Shown: piece by piece, positions 12,557-27,500 of the stretch
How positions within the stretch are numbered: position 1 is the stretch's first letter
How the letters are laid out: each line of letters starts with the position of its first letter
From: Dirofilaria immitis
Lineage: Eukaryota > Nematoda > Chromadorea > Rhabditida > Onchocercidae
Assembly (NCBI GenBank): GCA_024305405.1
Contig: JAKNDB010000102.1
Span: forward strand, 1 to 64,000
Length of the DNA: 64,000 bases
Direction: 5' to 3'
The notes under the pieces: generated by a model
The model's input: only the letters and a program-made list of their open reading frames with translations
Databases searched by the model: none
What the model was told of the DNA's origin: nothing
Made by a program: the position numbers and the translations under genes

Positions 12557-13125
12557 GTGAGCTATTATTACACTTCGAGCTTTGACTTCAGCCAAATTAG
12601 CATTATTATTAGTACTTCAATTAAGATGGAAAATAGTAGACCATTAATGCAGGGAAAAATACTTCCATTAATAAATGGTAAAATTCTAAAATATCTGGGA
12701 AAGTATGAAAAAAGACGGCTTAAATTGGCAATGATTCAGAAATTGTGACCTCAAGCAATATGCCTCAGTATGCAAACAATTCATCATTTTTTGTCTATCG
12801 ACTTTGTATTTTCGGAGACAATATTTACAAGAGAAATAATAATAATTTAAACGAAAAGCATAGCAAGAAATTTATAGAAATTCTGGCAATTCAAAACAGT
12901 AAAAGATTGGAAATATTAAACATTGAACTACACAATGATCTAAGCAATAATACATTCAGTACCATGATGGAGCTGCAAGTTATTACAAATTGTCTTAATT
13001 TTGTGATAAACAATAAAAAAATAAAAAAACCAGCGATAATAATTCTTTCTGGTCAAATGATGATTTGCAATGAAATTAAAAACTTTTGGTGGTTTCAAAT
13101 TTTGCAAAAAGATCTATTGGGTTGA
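12557..13125 (+). CDS. Candidate F-box-like protein, frame-broken
   Basis: Two overlapping open frames on the plus strand (12557-12748 and 12745-13125) appear to be one coding region split by a missing base near 12740, the same defect seen in the known genes here. The first contains LPLINGKILKYLGKYEKRRL, shaped like an F-box (Leu-Pro, then Ile-Leu-x-Tyr-Leu, then Arg-Leu-x-Leu-Ala). The second continues for about 125 residues with regularly spaced hydrophobics (SKRLEILNIEL, ELQVITNCLNFVI, KPAIIILSGQMM) and ends NFWWFQILQKDLLG. That layout would suit a nematode F-box adaptor with a C-terminal substrate-binding region, but the match is by eye and weak. No introns were needed. It could also be a decayed gene. 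Confidence 0.4.
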
Positions 13126-13410
13126 AATCATCATCGTGGAAGAATGACGGTAATGGCATTTGCCAGATAATGGCATTTTCTGGAATTCTTGCTATTTCGT
13201 TTTTCGATGAAAAGCATAATAGCATGTGAAAAGTGTAATAATAATGGCGAAATAAACAGGATTTTTATAGTTCAAAACTTTGAAGAAATCTTCAATAGCA
13301 AATCAACGATAACTTTTTGCTGTATCATATCAATTTGAAATGCTAGGATGAAATTAATACAATTTCAATAATTTGGTTTAAAAAAATCATGTGAAGTTAA
13401 ACAGCATGTC

Positions 13411-16400
13411 CTATTTTCTCGGTGTTTTATAAAGCGGCGGAAGATTAAACCCTTTTAATGGTTTTCTCGTCTCTTTGACGGCCGACCTTAGAGGCGATGA
13501 AGTTTTTGGACCGGTCTGAAATTTTCTTTGTTTTCAAACATCTTTTAATGTAATCTGAATAAAAACAAAAATACATAATTTCATTGCCGCAACGCAGCTG
13601 GGGTTATAAACTACAATGAAATCAGGCAATTATGTATTCTAATTCATATGAACGAAATATCCTAATTAAAATAAGAATGGCAAAAATATCGACCATCGGT
13701 GGTCGTACAGGAGTGATCACTGAGTGAAGGCTTGCAGTACTTGCTGAGACAGATTTCATGTGTGACAACAGCGTGTCGGGAATCTAAATAAATAAAAAAA
13801 TACATAAATATATCCTAAAATAATATAATTTCATCTCATCATATTAACTACAATGAAGAACATGTTATTCATATATTTGTAGAGAAAACATTAAGCAATT
13901 TCAAGAACTGAGAGAATGCTTATTTCTATAATCCAATAAAAACTGGACAAACTTTTGACGCTGCCTGGTCGAATCGTGTAAGTGGCTTTACTTTCGCTAT
14001 TTTAGCTGAAGAAGACGGAGTAGCGAAGGCTGACGGAACGCCACGCTTCTTTGGAGTTACCATATTTGATATATTTGATACGTTACTTGTTAATACCTCC
14101 ACTTGTTTCTATAACATAAAATGATATTTTTGTTTTGTTTTTATAAGTTCAAAAAAGGCAGTATGAATGCACGGCATTCCAAACACTCGGTATACAGATA
14201 CAAATCAAGTTCAGCAATTAAATTAGCTACTAGTTATCAATTCGAAAATTACATCCCTTTATAATTCTGAATAATGCAATTTTATAAATTCCACAACTAA
14301 AACGATTTTTTTCTTAATATAGACAAATATAAAAAAACAAGAATGAAGACTGGCAAATAGGAAGCTAATAGACCTTTCGTTTACGTTCAAGCTCCTTATT
14401 TATTCGGTATTCCTCCATCACGGATTCGATATGTTCGCAGGGTGATAAACCATCCATAAGAATATGATTATCATGAGTTGACTCATATTTCTCCACTTCT
14501 TCTTTCAGCTCATTCTGTATAATTGGTAGCCGATTTGCAATGAATTTCTGTCGCTGAAGTCAAAAATGTAAGTGAGCAATATAGCACATTATAAAACAAT
14601 AAAAATGAATAGGTGAGGAACTTATGAAAATATGCTATTGAACAGTGGTGCATATTTTTTGTATATTTCAGAAACGAAAAATTAGGAACAGAATGATTTG
14701 ACAATTTTACATCAACGGTTACAAAAACAATCGAAAGATGCATATATCCAAAGTACAATTATTAAACTTGTCATCATTAATTAATAGAATAAAGGATAAT
14801 TTTAGTGAAAATCTTACGAACTCTGATATATACCTTCAAAGCTGTTTGCAACTCACAACCGCGATTATGATAACGTGATTTATCATTTGCGCGACGCTCA
14901 AACTCAATTTTTCATTCCAAAGATCCTTCCACTCTTTCATTTTCTTATATACTTCCGCTCGATCAGCAAGAAAATTTTCTAATGATTTTACTTGCTCCTT
15001 TGCTTGCTGGATATCATGGACGGTATGAATCGCTGCAGATAATGCAAGTTATTGATGATGCGACTTAAAATTCGTTTCTTAGCTGTATGTCTACTTAAAT
15101 GAAATTTATTTTAGGTGAATATTTCATCAAGTTTTAAAGTATTATCTCATTTTCTCATTGCACTTTAAACAAATATACCTACATGGATTAAATTCTCGAA
15201 CAATATTTCGCTCTACATCTGGAATATGACATAAATCCCACAGTTCATTAAGTCTGAGCAGTGTTTCTGTATAATCGAAACAAGCCTGTTCGATCCATTC
15301 GTTGTACTCCGCTTTAACCTAAATTAATGAAACTGATTAATGAACACTGAAAGATTGTGGTTATTTGAAAAAAATAAATAGAAAAATAAGTTGGGCAATG
15401 GACTGCTTTGAAAAATGTGTTTAGGCTATAGAGATTCACGCAACAATTTTTAATAGAAAAATACCTCATCAAAAGCACTTTCAAACTCATTCAGGAAATG
15501 CTTATCCCAAACCAATTCTTCACTCTCCAAATCCAAAACAATGAATGTTTTGCCTAATTCTTTCAATGGCGTATTACCCATTTGTTTGTACCAACGTTTC
15601 ATATCCATCTGCCACCGCTTACAATTTTCCATGCGTTCAGTAAGCAATTCATTTAAATGTGAGACACGATCTTGGAGGCGAGCGATTGCCATATCATCAC
15701 ATACCTAGAAAAAAATTGCGCAGTTTTGATTTATTGGACAGAATAAAATTATAACAGTCAAAGTTAGGAATAAGAGAAAACAAAAGGGTAGATATTTGCA
15801 AGAATATCATGCGAATTATTCTGATTATTCATCTTCACCTTCGATATTGATAAATAAAACCAGTTGCATTTTTACCAAAGACTATAAAAGAAAAATTTTG
15901 CCGTGTTATAAGCCTACGTACAACTGTACATGATGGAAGATCTTCAATTTCTTCACCGGTTTGTACTGCAAGCTTCGCAAGTTCCTCAATTAACTTTTTC
16001 TGTCCTTGTAACCTATCATCTTTCAAACTTCGTAATCGCCCTACATCTTGATGCAGTGAACGATACTGAAAATATCACAAATAATTTAAAAAGTTTCGAT
16101 TGAAAAAATCCAAACATGTCCCCAACTATGATTGCATAGGCTTCTTCTATCATATCAAACCATTTAGCAGAACCAGGACATATGGTGAACCCAGCAGCTG
16201 TGCAGCCTAAACGTAGCGCATCTTTTACAGAAGCAGTGATTCAGGATCCAATCACTTGAACTTGGTCAAACTTGACTATATGTACAAGAAGACAATTCAT
16301 GCTTCAAAATGAATGCATGCCTACAGGCGATTCAAAGTTCAGTTAAATTTACCAATGCAAGTGAGCCTGGTTTCATGTGAGTTCTGCCAATTAGCGGTAA

Positions 16401-16985
16401 ATGAAGCTCTTTGCATAGATCTTCTACCTGTTTATTCATTTCCTCGATACCTCCCTGTATTCCTTCAACCATTTCTTCTTCATCAGCTATCTAAAATTTT
16501 TAGATTCTTCGAAAGAGGTCTAGACTTGAGAAAATTTCCAATACTAGATTGTTGAGAAGAAGAGCTTTTGTGATATTTCACCTATTCCCGGACTCTTAAA
16601 AATTTGTGGATTTATTTTGGAAGAGTTTTTAGAGATTCAAATATCAAATATTGAAATTTACGTCCACAGCATCTAAAAAATCTATGTTATCAGTTTCAGT
16701 TCATATAACCTATCAAATCTATTTATTTTCATTATAGTTAAACATCTTAATGGTTTTAATACACTAGGCATAAACAAGCGAAATTTCAAAAAATTAAAAA
16801 GAAAAGAACCATTTGATTTAGCAGGTCAGAGATGTATAAAAGAACTTCTCAATACGTCTGCACCTCATGCATTCCTCCATATTTATACGATCCCACAGCT
16901 GATTCAACCGATCAATGGTGTCACGAATAGAAGAAACCGCTTCAGCTGTTGAAAAATTAACTGAAACCCTGGAATTGTAAATCAT
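13411..16985 (-). CDS. spd-1: PRC1/Ase1/SPD-1 family microtubule-bundling protein
   Basis: Dimeric antiparallel microtubule cross-linker of the central spindle, needed for cytokinesis. Exons in transcript order: 16985-16864, about 16720-16662, 16490-16353, 16065-15922, 15704-15465, 15318-15183, 15032-14834, 14553-14374, 14108-13953, 13783-13694, 13515-13411. Family landmarks in order: SSIRDTIDRLNQLWDRI, IADEEEMVEGIQ..VEDLCKELHLPL, a long coiled-coil rod (VSHLNELLTERM), NELWDLCHIPDVERN, EWKDLWNEK then IEFERRANDKSRYHNRG, the microtubule-binding spectrin-like part, KELERKRKKQVEVLT and a basic TPKKRGVPSAFATP tail ending PLYKTPRK. About 520 codons, somewhat shorter than human PRC1. Exon phases chain except that exon 15032-14834 is one base short: the A5 run (14908-14912) should be six. 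The ends of the second exon are uncertain. The start at 16985 is the in-frame Met (MIYNSRVSVNF); TTCCAG within it could instead be an acceptor. An aldolase fragment sits in the 16352-16066 intron. Confidence 0.9.
16110..16292 (-). pseudogene. Fragment of bacterial (Wolbachia-type) class I fructose-bisphosphate aldolase inside a spd-1 intron
   Basis: Read on the minus strand, the intron translates as VKFDQVQVIGS, an in-frame TGA at 16241-16243, then ITASVKDALRLGC, TAAGFTICPGSAKWFDMIEE and AYAIIVGD. The pattern FDQ..ASV.DALRLG..A.GFTIYPGS..MIEE is that of the DhnA/FbaB class I aldolases of alphaproteobacteria, including Rickettsiales. The piece covers only about 60 codons of a protein several times longer, has a stop inside and is flanked by ordinary AT-rich intron, so it cannot make aldolase. 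The segment is less AT-rich than the rest of the intron. Filarial genomes commonly carry such nuclear Wolbachia transfers; assignment to Wolbachia is inferred from host context. It lies in the same orientation as spd-1 and should be removed by splicing. Confidence 0.75.
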
Positions 16986-18196
16986 ATAATTTTAAAACTG
17001 GAAAATTTATACATTCAATAGTAGGAAAATTATGTCGAAATTAGAAAAGACAAATAAGTATAGTTCACCGTCTACGTGACAAGCTCTCCTTAGTCATTAT
17101 TTAAAACTTCAATAAATCCGAATAAATTGTACTTTGATTGATTTCGAAACTTGAAAAATGTCAACTGATCACTGAAAATATAGTTTTTATCAAAAATAAT
17201 TACCCGATATTTCTACATCAGTCATTTATTCTCATTTTTACAATAAAGCGTTTTTTTAGTATTAAAACTGTTATCAGAACAGTAATGAATAACAAACAAG
17301 AAAAAAATTTATAATATTTAGAATAATATATCAACTAGCGCAAAATATTCGAACACAAAAATCAAAATTCATTCTATCCCACTTCTCTTATCGATTAAAG
17401 AAGTCTTGAGAAGTACATTGTACATTACAAAAACAGAAAAGGATGGACGATATTTTAACTTGAAACCATTTTAAGGCAATTACATTAACTTTTACACTCT
17501 TCTTGGGTAGGTATTTCGTCGAAAAACAATGATTCATCTCACTTTTAGAATTTGAATTAAATTTTAACCAGTATGAGTTAATCAAAATTAGACTAAGTAT
17601 TTGAACACTATACTCAAAGTAATATTCTCCTTCCCAAATTACACCGAATCTAACCTAGATCTGAATTAATCACATTTCTCCAAAAACAACATAATTTTCA
17701 AATTTCTTCTAACCGCCTTTAGATGGAATTCAAAATTTTATTCCCTAATACAGCACAATAACAATAGCAGACATAAATTTCATATCCTTAAAAGATAGAT
17801 TCAATTATTTATCATTCCAATAAAGTGGTATTTCGATTACTATTTAATTATTCGATATTCATAATAAGGATGAGCGCGCCATTGTAATGACTAAAGATTG
17901 ACCAAACATGTTATGCAAAATTTCTGATAACCTATGCTATTCAATACTACTTTGTTAAAATAATAGATAATTGAATAAGAAGTATTTGCTATAATCTTTT
18001 AGAGGGACGAATGAGTAATTAATTGATACGTTAATTATAATAATATTATGTACTAAACATAGGATTAATATAGTACACGAGTAAATATATTTATAAGATT
18101 TTCAATAATTTATGCTGCTAAATAAATGGTTATTACTGTATTGAAACAATAAATAATTGAAATAGAAATATTTTTGATACGATGAAAAAGAATGAG

Positions 18197-18220
18197 TAAT
18201 TAATTAATTAATTAATTAAT
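18197..18220. repeat. AATT tetranucleotide microsatellite
   Basis: Six uninterrupted copies of the self-complementary tetranucleotide TAAT/AATT. Confidence 0.85.
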
Positions 18221-19714
18221 GTAACAATTATATTAAAATATAAACTTTGAGAATTTGTTTATTTTTTCTAATATTCAGGGTTTATTTATTCAGTCCTTCT
18301 CTTACAGTAATGTTATAGCAGCAGCTAAAGTCTAGGTTAGATAAGATCTTTGTCGATGTAACATCTTTATACTACAGGCTAGAAACTATGAAAGCATTTT
18401 TATGGATATATCACAAAGTGTAATGCTTTTTGCTTGAAAATACATAACTTATAAATTCTTTAATTATCATAATGCTATTATCTTAATTAATTTTGTTTGG
18501 TAAAATGGTCAATAACAATGAAAGAATTAAGGCGAGAAATGAATTACGTAATGTTGCATTTCACATGAAATAATACAATGTATGCTAGAAATGCACGAGC
18601 AATTGCAATAATTCAATATATTTAAAAAATATTAGTTGAAGTCAAAAATGAAATGGAATAAATTATTCATTACCCTCATAAAATAGTTATAGAATAGATT
18701 GACATAGAAGGAAAAACATCATTAAATGATTATATTAATTTCAGTGAAAAATGCAAACGGAACAGAATGAAACATAAGTGATCAAAAATAGTACTAATTA
18801 ATCGATTGATGAATTTAACAAGTTCAATCATTACATTAGGAAAAAGAAACAAAAAGAAAAATGAAAAAGTAAACACGAAACAATTAATGGTAAAGTTGAT
18901 GAAAGAAATAAGATGAGTATAGTTAATTTTAATTAACGAGCTGTAAATTATCATTGTGAATAATTATTAAATATAAATTACAATTATAGCCAAGTCACAA
19001 ATCAAAAAAAAAAAGAAAACTGATAAATTATTTTGCAACAATGAATTAAGCATTACATAATTAAATTACATTGGGACAAAAAAGAATGGCAATCATTTAT
19101 CAATATGTATTGCGAATATTGATCAGATCATTTTGAATACCAGTTATATAATTATATAAATTTATACTCGTCTCTTAATCACTATATTTTTGCCGCTGGA
19201 GCAAAATCATACTGCTTATAAATATCGACACAATTTAATTGTTATTATAACATACAGACGAATCATTATTATGATAATATGGGGGCAGTAATTATAAAAT
19301 AAGGACGATGACATAATTAGAATAGAAAATTAGACAATTCAAAATATCTCTGATCTCTGCAATAAATTAAAATTGATAAGAAATTAATTTATATAATTGA
19401 ATCGAATTGACAAATACTATATTATCAAAAGACGAAAAAAAAATTAAAGGTAAGCTACATGAATGATAATAACAGTTAGATTGGGCATGAATTTGGAAAC
19501 TATCAAGATAAATAACAAAACAATGACAAAAGACGATTTTAGAAGTATATGAATAATGGATATTTTAATAGAATTTATTAAAAGCTAATAGTGGAATTCT
19601 AAACAATTCAATTCTTAAAGTTATAATTCAAAAAAGTTAACAGTTACGCAAACAATATATTTATTTATTTCAATAACAAGCATACAAATTAATGAATTAC
19701 AGAAAACAGCAGCA

Positions 19715-20558
<844 letters not shown>

Positions 20559-23500
20559 AAAACTTTAAGTTATAATTTTGCATTTCTATAGAGGAAAATT
20601 GTTAAAAGCGAAATTAATGCATTTTATTAGAGTGCATTGTAATATAGATGAGGATAGAACTTCATAAATTCTATTCCAATTATCAGATCAATAATTAATG
20701 TCATTATTATGCAAGCTACGATAATAAATAGAAGAGATAAATGAAATTCATCAAGTTTATGGGATATAATATTTTATTGCATATTGAAATGTATAATGTT
20801 GTGAAATTTCTTTCTCAATTAATAACATTTTCAGTTGAGTTAGACATATTAATATAAATTTAAACTTTAATGAATGAGATAAATTTAAAATGGTATATAA
20901 ATTCATCATATTTATGTTTAAGTATATATTCACTTTTTCGTTTCCATTTCTTTTCAAATTTGACAAAATTAATTGCAAAAACCTAAACTTTAGTCACTTC
21001 ACTTTATCATTAAAATAATAAATGACAAATTTAATATAAGATGACAAAAATGTTTGAAAAATATACCGTATTTAATAAAATTTTGATATATAGTTGACGG
21101 GTATTATTTAGATCTTTAACTATTGAAATTATAAACTTAACATTTTCATTTATTACTTTCCTTTATTTATAAAATTAAATTTTTATTGAATCATCATATT
21201 GCAAAAAATTTTTGTAAGTTTCTATTCATCCATACCTATGTGATATAATTTTATAATATTATATTATTATCATTTTTAAGTTTTCTTTCTCATCAGAATA
21301 CATCGTCATATAATCTGTCCTTTTTTCATACAATATGCAAGGAATGCCTTATTCATCAAAATATGACAACAAAGTGATCGATAGGCATGATACTTTTTTA
21401 TACGCATAATGCCCCAAAAAGCATTATTACAACTGTCCGTATCTTATGAAATAATTGTGCATATTTGGGGTAATAAATGTTTGTTTGGCTTATTTTTCTA
21501 AATCCATTATTTGTTCTAAGTGCAGAACATACACATATATATTCATATGTAAGACACATCATATGATAGCAAAATAGACCTAAAAGTCTTTTTATTAGGC
21601 CTTGCAAATTGATTTTGCAACGAAGTATGTTCATTCATATTCCCATACATATATATTTTCATATATAAAAATGTTATATATATATATATATGCTGTAATA
21701 AAAGACTTTTAGGAAACAATGTATATATATATATCATCCTAATTGCATACTTCCTGTATAAAAATTGATAGGTTCAAAGTTCGAATGAATAATTCTTATT
21801 AGATTTAAATGTTCTTTTTTTTTTTATTCTATAAATTACTATGAATTATTGTATATGATTATTTTAAATTTCATTCATGTAACAATAAAATGCTTCACAT
21901 ATACGATATTTTTGTTGTTGCATATTCATACAATAAATATTATCAATCATATTTGCCTGGTAAATAAATAAATGTTATTTTATTCTTTTCTTTTTCTTAT
22001 TGTTTCTGATCTTTCTGATCCCACGAAATGAAACAAACATTTATCCTTCCTTTTTTTATTTCATGCCACATATAGGAGGAAAATATACATGTGTGCAACG
22101 ATTTTTCCACTTCGATTATTCATTCATCCAACTTATCTTTTCTGCTCTTCCCAAGAGAATTGCACTTTTCTCGAGGTAAAGAAAAATATCCATTTTAACA
22201 CATTTTACAAGTTTTTTTTCTCATAGAAATGTAAAATTTCATTTTTTTTAAGCGACAAAATTTTCAGAAAAAGGAAAATGTATCATACAAAATTTCTTGC
22301 AAATAAATGGCAATTTTTTTCTTTTTCTTAACTTTTTATTACTATCATCTGTTTTGGTAATTTAATACAAATTTATGCATCATATAATATTAAAATATCA
22401 TATATATTTTCAATATTCTTGCAAATAAATATCAAACAATTTCAATTGTATTATTATCGATCATTTCAGAATTATCGAAATATTCTTTAGTTTACATATT
22501 AAATATTGTGTAAATTAAAAGGATTTACAGTAATTTCATATACGTATTAATTACTTTAATTAAGGAAGCAAATAGTTTTTGATTGCTTCATTCTTTTAAT
22601 ACTGAAAAAAATTTATCGAAATTTTGTCACAACTTATATATATATAAATAAATAGTTAGATAAATATAGCAATAAATTTGGAAAACCTAAAATGAAAAGT
22701 TCCATCCGTTGATAATTTTTCGTATTTTGCAACAAAGAATTAGAAATTATTCGCCAAAGTGATATAATTAATATATTTAATTTACTTTTGTCTAAATTTA
22801 TAATAATTTAAAATAAATGATTGTTTTATATAACACTAAGCATGTAGTAGAAAGATTTCATGCTATTCATTTCGATATTTTTCAATATTTTTTTTTATTG
22901 GGATTGAATTTAGTGGAATGAAATACCTGTAATTAGGAAGATTAAATTCATATTATCATAATTTTTTTAAAACTTGACGCTAATGCAATAGTAAATAAAC
23001 ATTAAAGAAGCAGCAATTCTAAAGAAAATATTGAACTAAACACATTTAAGATGACGTCATAATCTAGAAAACGATCGGTAAATAATCGCTTAAGAGAAAT
23101 TTAATTTAATTTATTTCTCGAATTAAATTTGATTCGCCATTTATTATAGATTAGTCGAGCAATGATTCAATTTATTTTCTTCATCATCATCTTTCTTATT
23201 CCATTTTAAACTTTTTCCTCCAAATCTTTGCTATATTTATATAACCTATTTATTAATTAAAACAAAATAAAATGAATGAAATAAGGATAAAAATATCATA
23301 TATTAAACTATTTGCACAACATTAAACTAAACGTTTTTTCTCTTTTAATTAATTTCAATCAAATAATTTAAGCAAAATGAGTAAGTATATGCAATTTAAA
23401 TATTCCAATATTTGACTGCATATTCAAATAATATTTCGATAATTTATTATGCATTTATGAAAATATTTCACTATTTGTTTATGTGTTTAGAAAAATATTT

Positions 23501-24203
23501 TGATATTTGATTAATATTCAAAAAGTTTTGTTGTGATAAATAAGTAAAATATTTTCCTAAGTGCATAATAATAAATAAGAAGTAATGCATTATGTTTGTC
23601 GCATATAAAATGATGTATACGAAAGCCATCAAAATAATATAGTAGTTTACGTAATGATACAGAATGATGATAGAAAATGAGGTAAGGATGAAGAATGAAG
23701 GAAAAGTGAAAAATAAAGTGATATAAGGACGGAATCTATCCAAAATTACCATTGAATGTAATTTCTAACTAATAGTCTAAAAAAATGATTAAATTATCTC
23801 GATGATTTAATCTTAAAGCTGATATATAAAAATATATTCTCCCTCTCAAATTAATAATTCTTAACTATGCTATAAGGAAACCAGAAATTTCATCCGATAT
23901 AGTATACTACTCAAATAATTTATACGTATTTTTGTTTTAGAAAGATTTTTTTCAAAATCAAATTTAGTTTTCTAGATATAAATAGCTAAGCCGAATTGAT
24001 AGATTCATAAAAGCTCTCAAAATTTATTCTGTTAAATATCAAGTCCTGAATGAACTATATTTATTAAATAGATTATGTGGATATAAAATATAATCATGGA
24101 ATAAAAAAAATGTGAATAATTCAAGCATAACCTAACTATGTCATTAACATTATCAACACCATCGTCATCATTGTCACTAGCGATTGTCATTATCAGCAAC
24201 ATT

Positions 24204-24545
24204 GGCAATCTGAAAATCTGATAAATAAAGCGCTAAATAAATAAATAAATGAAAAAAAGATAAGTTCAACGAATGCTATATTATTATATGAGAATTTTTC
24301 GGTGAAAAAAGAAAAAATTTATTAAATTAATCATTAGAGTGATAATTTAAAGAATGCAAAATAATAGATTTTTTCTTTTTTTTCACAAGAAATTTTTATA
24401 TAACAAGATAGCATGCGTTGAGATTATCACTCTAGTAATTAATCTAATAAATTTTTTCTTTTTTTCGTGGAAAAATTTTCACGTTATAATATGGCATTCA
24501 TTGAACTTCATTTTTTTCATTTATTTATTTATTTATCAAATTGCC
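24204..24545. mobile_element. Long inverted-repeat (foldback/MITE-like) element
   Basis: Arms of roughly 120-140 nt (24204-24346 and 24423-24545) are reverse complements with scattered mismatches and small indels, around a 76-nt centre. Matching landmarks in the left arm and the complement of the right arm are: GGCAAT..GATAAATAAA, AAATAAATAAATAAATG, AGTTCAA-GAATGC-ATATTA, GAAAAAATTTATTA and AGAGTGATAAT. No transposase is present. Such structure fits a non-autonomous foldback or MITE element, or a locus transcribed as a long hairpin. Target-site duplications are not obvious by eye. Confidence 0.7.
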
Positions 24546-27500
24546 AGATACATATCATTTGGTGTGTGTTTGTTTATATATCTATCTATGTCGACTAGGA
24601 TGGTATAATGCTTAATTACTGTTGCTACTGTTTTTGGTTATTATTATTGTTACCTTGTTATTATTGTTGTCGTTATTACTGATATTGCTTTTTAAGATCA
24701 AAAATCAAGTTTCTCAGTCCTTAACTTTTATAATGCTTGATGCTATAACTATAACTATTGTCATTGTTTCGTTTTAATAGCCTGAAGTCTGGAGATGTTG
24801 TTATAGCCTTTTTCTCGATACAAATTTTGCAATTAATAATAAAGTAGTGTAGAATAAAAACAAAAAGGAAATAGAAAATTGTTCTTGGATTCAAAATGAA
24901 TATAGTTGGTAGGGAAGAAATGACATGAATCAGATAACAAATTTCAAGCAGCCAACATTATTTGAAAAATAGAATTTGATTGACTACAGTTTTTCCTTTT
25001 AGCATAATTACTACAAAATCACTCCTATATCTTAAGTTTCATATAGCATTTTCTTACTTAATATCTTGAAGATTTGAATTTCCGGCTGTATTATTTTTGC
25101 TAACATTAAGGTCAATCGATAATGTATTACTGACAATGGGCCTAATTTTCGCGATTAATTGAAGAATCCAACAAATATAGCCGGAAATTTAGGATTGTCA
25201 GCGATTAGCAGTCGATATAATTATTCAATTTTTTTCTTGGTCTAAAGTCTACCATTAATTAATTAATTTTATAGCAATTTTTTCGCATTTCATTTAGATA
25301 TTAATATTTTATCATCTACTTAATGAAAAGAATAGAACAAAGCTTATGCAATTTTGCAAATGAATAAATTTATTATCTAAAATAAAAAAACACAAATAAA
25401 TAAATTAAATAAGCAAACTTATAGTAAGGAAATAAACAACTTAAAATGAAATAATTTTTTCTTTCGGGGATATAACAAATATATTTATACATATTCATAC
25501 AACTAATTCATAGTATTGCTGTTACAATAATAGTAATAATGCCAATTCAATAATAACAATTAATAATAATAATAACAATAATAATAATGAAAGCAACTCC
25601 GTACAAATATTTCATTATCTATTGCATCAGAGGATAAAATTATTTTGCATTTTTAAAATATGACAGAATTTTTGAAGAAAACGAAATCTTTTTTTCTTTC
25701 ATCCTTTTTTGATGTTAGATTAAAATTTATTTATATTGCCATATCCAAAATCGTGCATGGATTAAAAATATTTGCTAAAATATTTTTGGCAAAAAAACAT
25801 TCAAGAATGAATATTATTAGCTTCAAATCGATGTCCGAAATATGGTAGCAAATTTTGAAAATAAACTATAAAAATTGAAAATTCAAAATTGGTATATAAT
25901 AGGCAGAAATTGATTTAAATGGAATGAAATGATTGTATTTTTAGATACGATCAAAATGGGGCCAAGCATTTATCTTGAATTCTTTCTCAGTTCAGTTTCT
26001 TATATCTTTTCTTATCTTATTTATTTATTTTTTTCCTTAAAGTCTATTTCTTCTCCGTTAAATTGCTACTCAGCTTTTTCATCCTTTCTTCCTTTCTCGG
26101 ACCAATTCTTTCACTCAGTTTTCAATTCATTCATCTTAAAAGTTTATGGCGAAATTCTGACATACAAAATTAGTCGCTTTAGTTAGATGGATGATGAGAT
26201 TTTTACTATTTAGAAAATTTTTGCTGCTATTGGTCACAGTTCCAAATCTGAAAAATTCTCCGAAAAAACTAAAAATTTGGAATTTATTATAATACTATAT
26301 TATTTCATTCTGATAGAAGTATTAATGATCATATTTTCAAACTGCTCATATATAATATTTCCTCAAAGCAGAATTACATTTCCATTCTTCATATGCACTT
26401 ATTTTTAACCAAATTTTTTCAAATTATTAGAATTTTAACATTTTTATATTTGGCTATTCCTGCAGCTTGTTGAAATCACTCTTAACTGATAAAGTTTCGC
26501 TAAGTTATTCCTTTTCTTTTTATACAATTTAAAATTTACATAATATTTCAACACTTTTCTGTCATTAAGAAGCAAATTTAATGAAAAAAAACTATTTTAC
26601 TCTTCTGGAAAAATTAAAAAACCAATTATAAATTTAAAAGGAAATTTTTTTCAAATTAATCGTTTTCAGCAGTTAGTATTCTTCCAATATTTAATGTTTC
26701 TGTTATTTGATCGTATCACGTTATTCTCAGTGTATAAATAATTTTTATATTAAAATGATACTATCACCAAAAGAAAATATATTTTATTTCTAATATCTTT
26801 TATAAATTTTACATCAGTACAAGTTTAATATTTCAAAAACGAAAATAAGTAAGTAAGCAAACAAATTAAAAAACAAATCATAAACAGTCAAATTAATTTT
26901 GTAATAGATTTTACATTTTAAAATTAATAAGATACCATTATGAAAAAGCGTTACAAAAGTTTTATAAGCATTCTAATTTGTTTTCCTATAACTTGAAATC
27001 AGGCGAAGAATTCTTGATTAATTTTTAGGCTTACAAACATCAAACACCACATATTTTCTTTTATCATCCTTTACAGCCTTTAACAACATTTCATGCATTA
27101 TCATTTAAAATTTTAATGCTATTGGTATGTAAGTAATTTAACAATATATTATTAATCCTTCCAAAATTTCTCATATCTCTACATTATCCTTTTATTACTA
27201 GGCATTCTAACAAAAATATAATTATAGATTTCTTTTATGACAATAAAGAGTGAATTTTTCAGAATGTTTTTTTCTTGTTATCAATTTATATGATCAACAA
27301 TTTGTAATCAATAACTTAATTTTTTCTTCCATTTATTTCATTTGTAAATAATACGCATAATAAAAAAAATTGCAGTATATCAATTGAGGAATGGAAAATA
27401 TTTCGAATTATTTAACTAAAAAATATTTCAAAGTCTTTTTTGAAACTGAGCAATAAATAATTATGGTTGGAACATTAACAGATATATCATGATAGAACAA

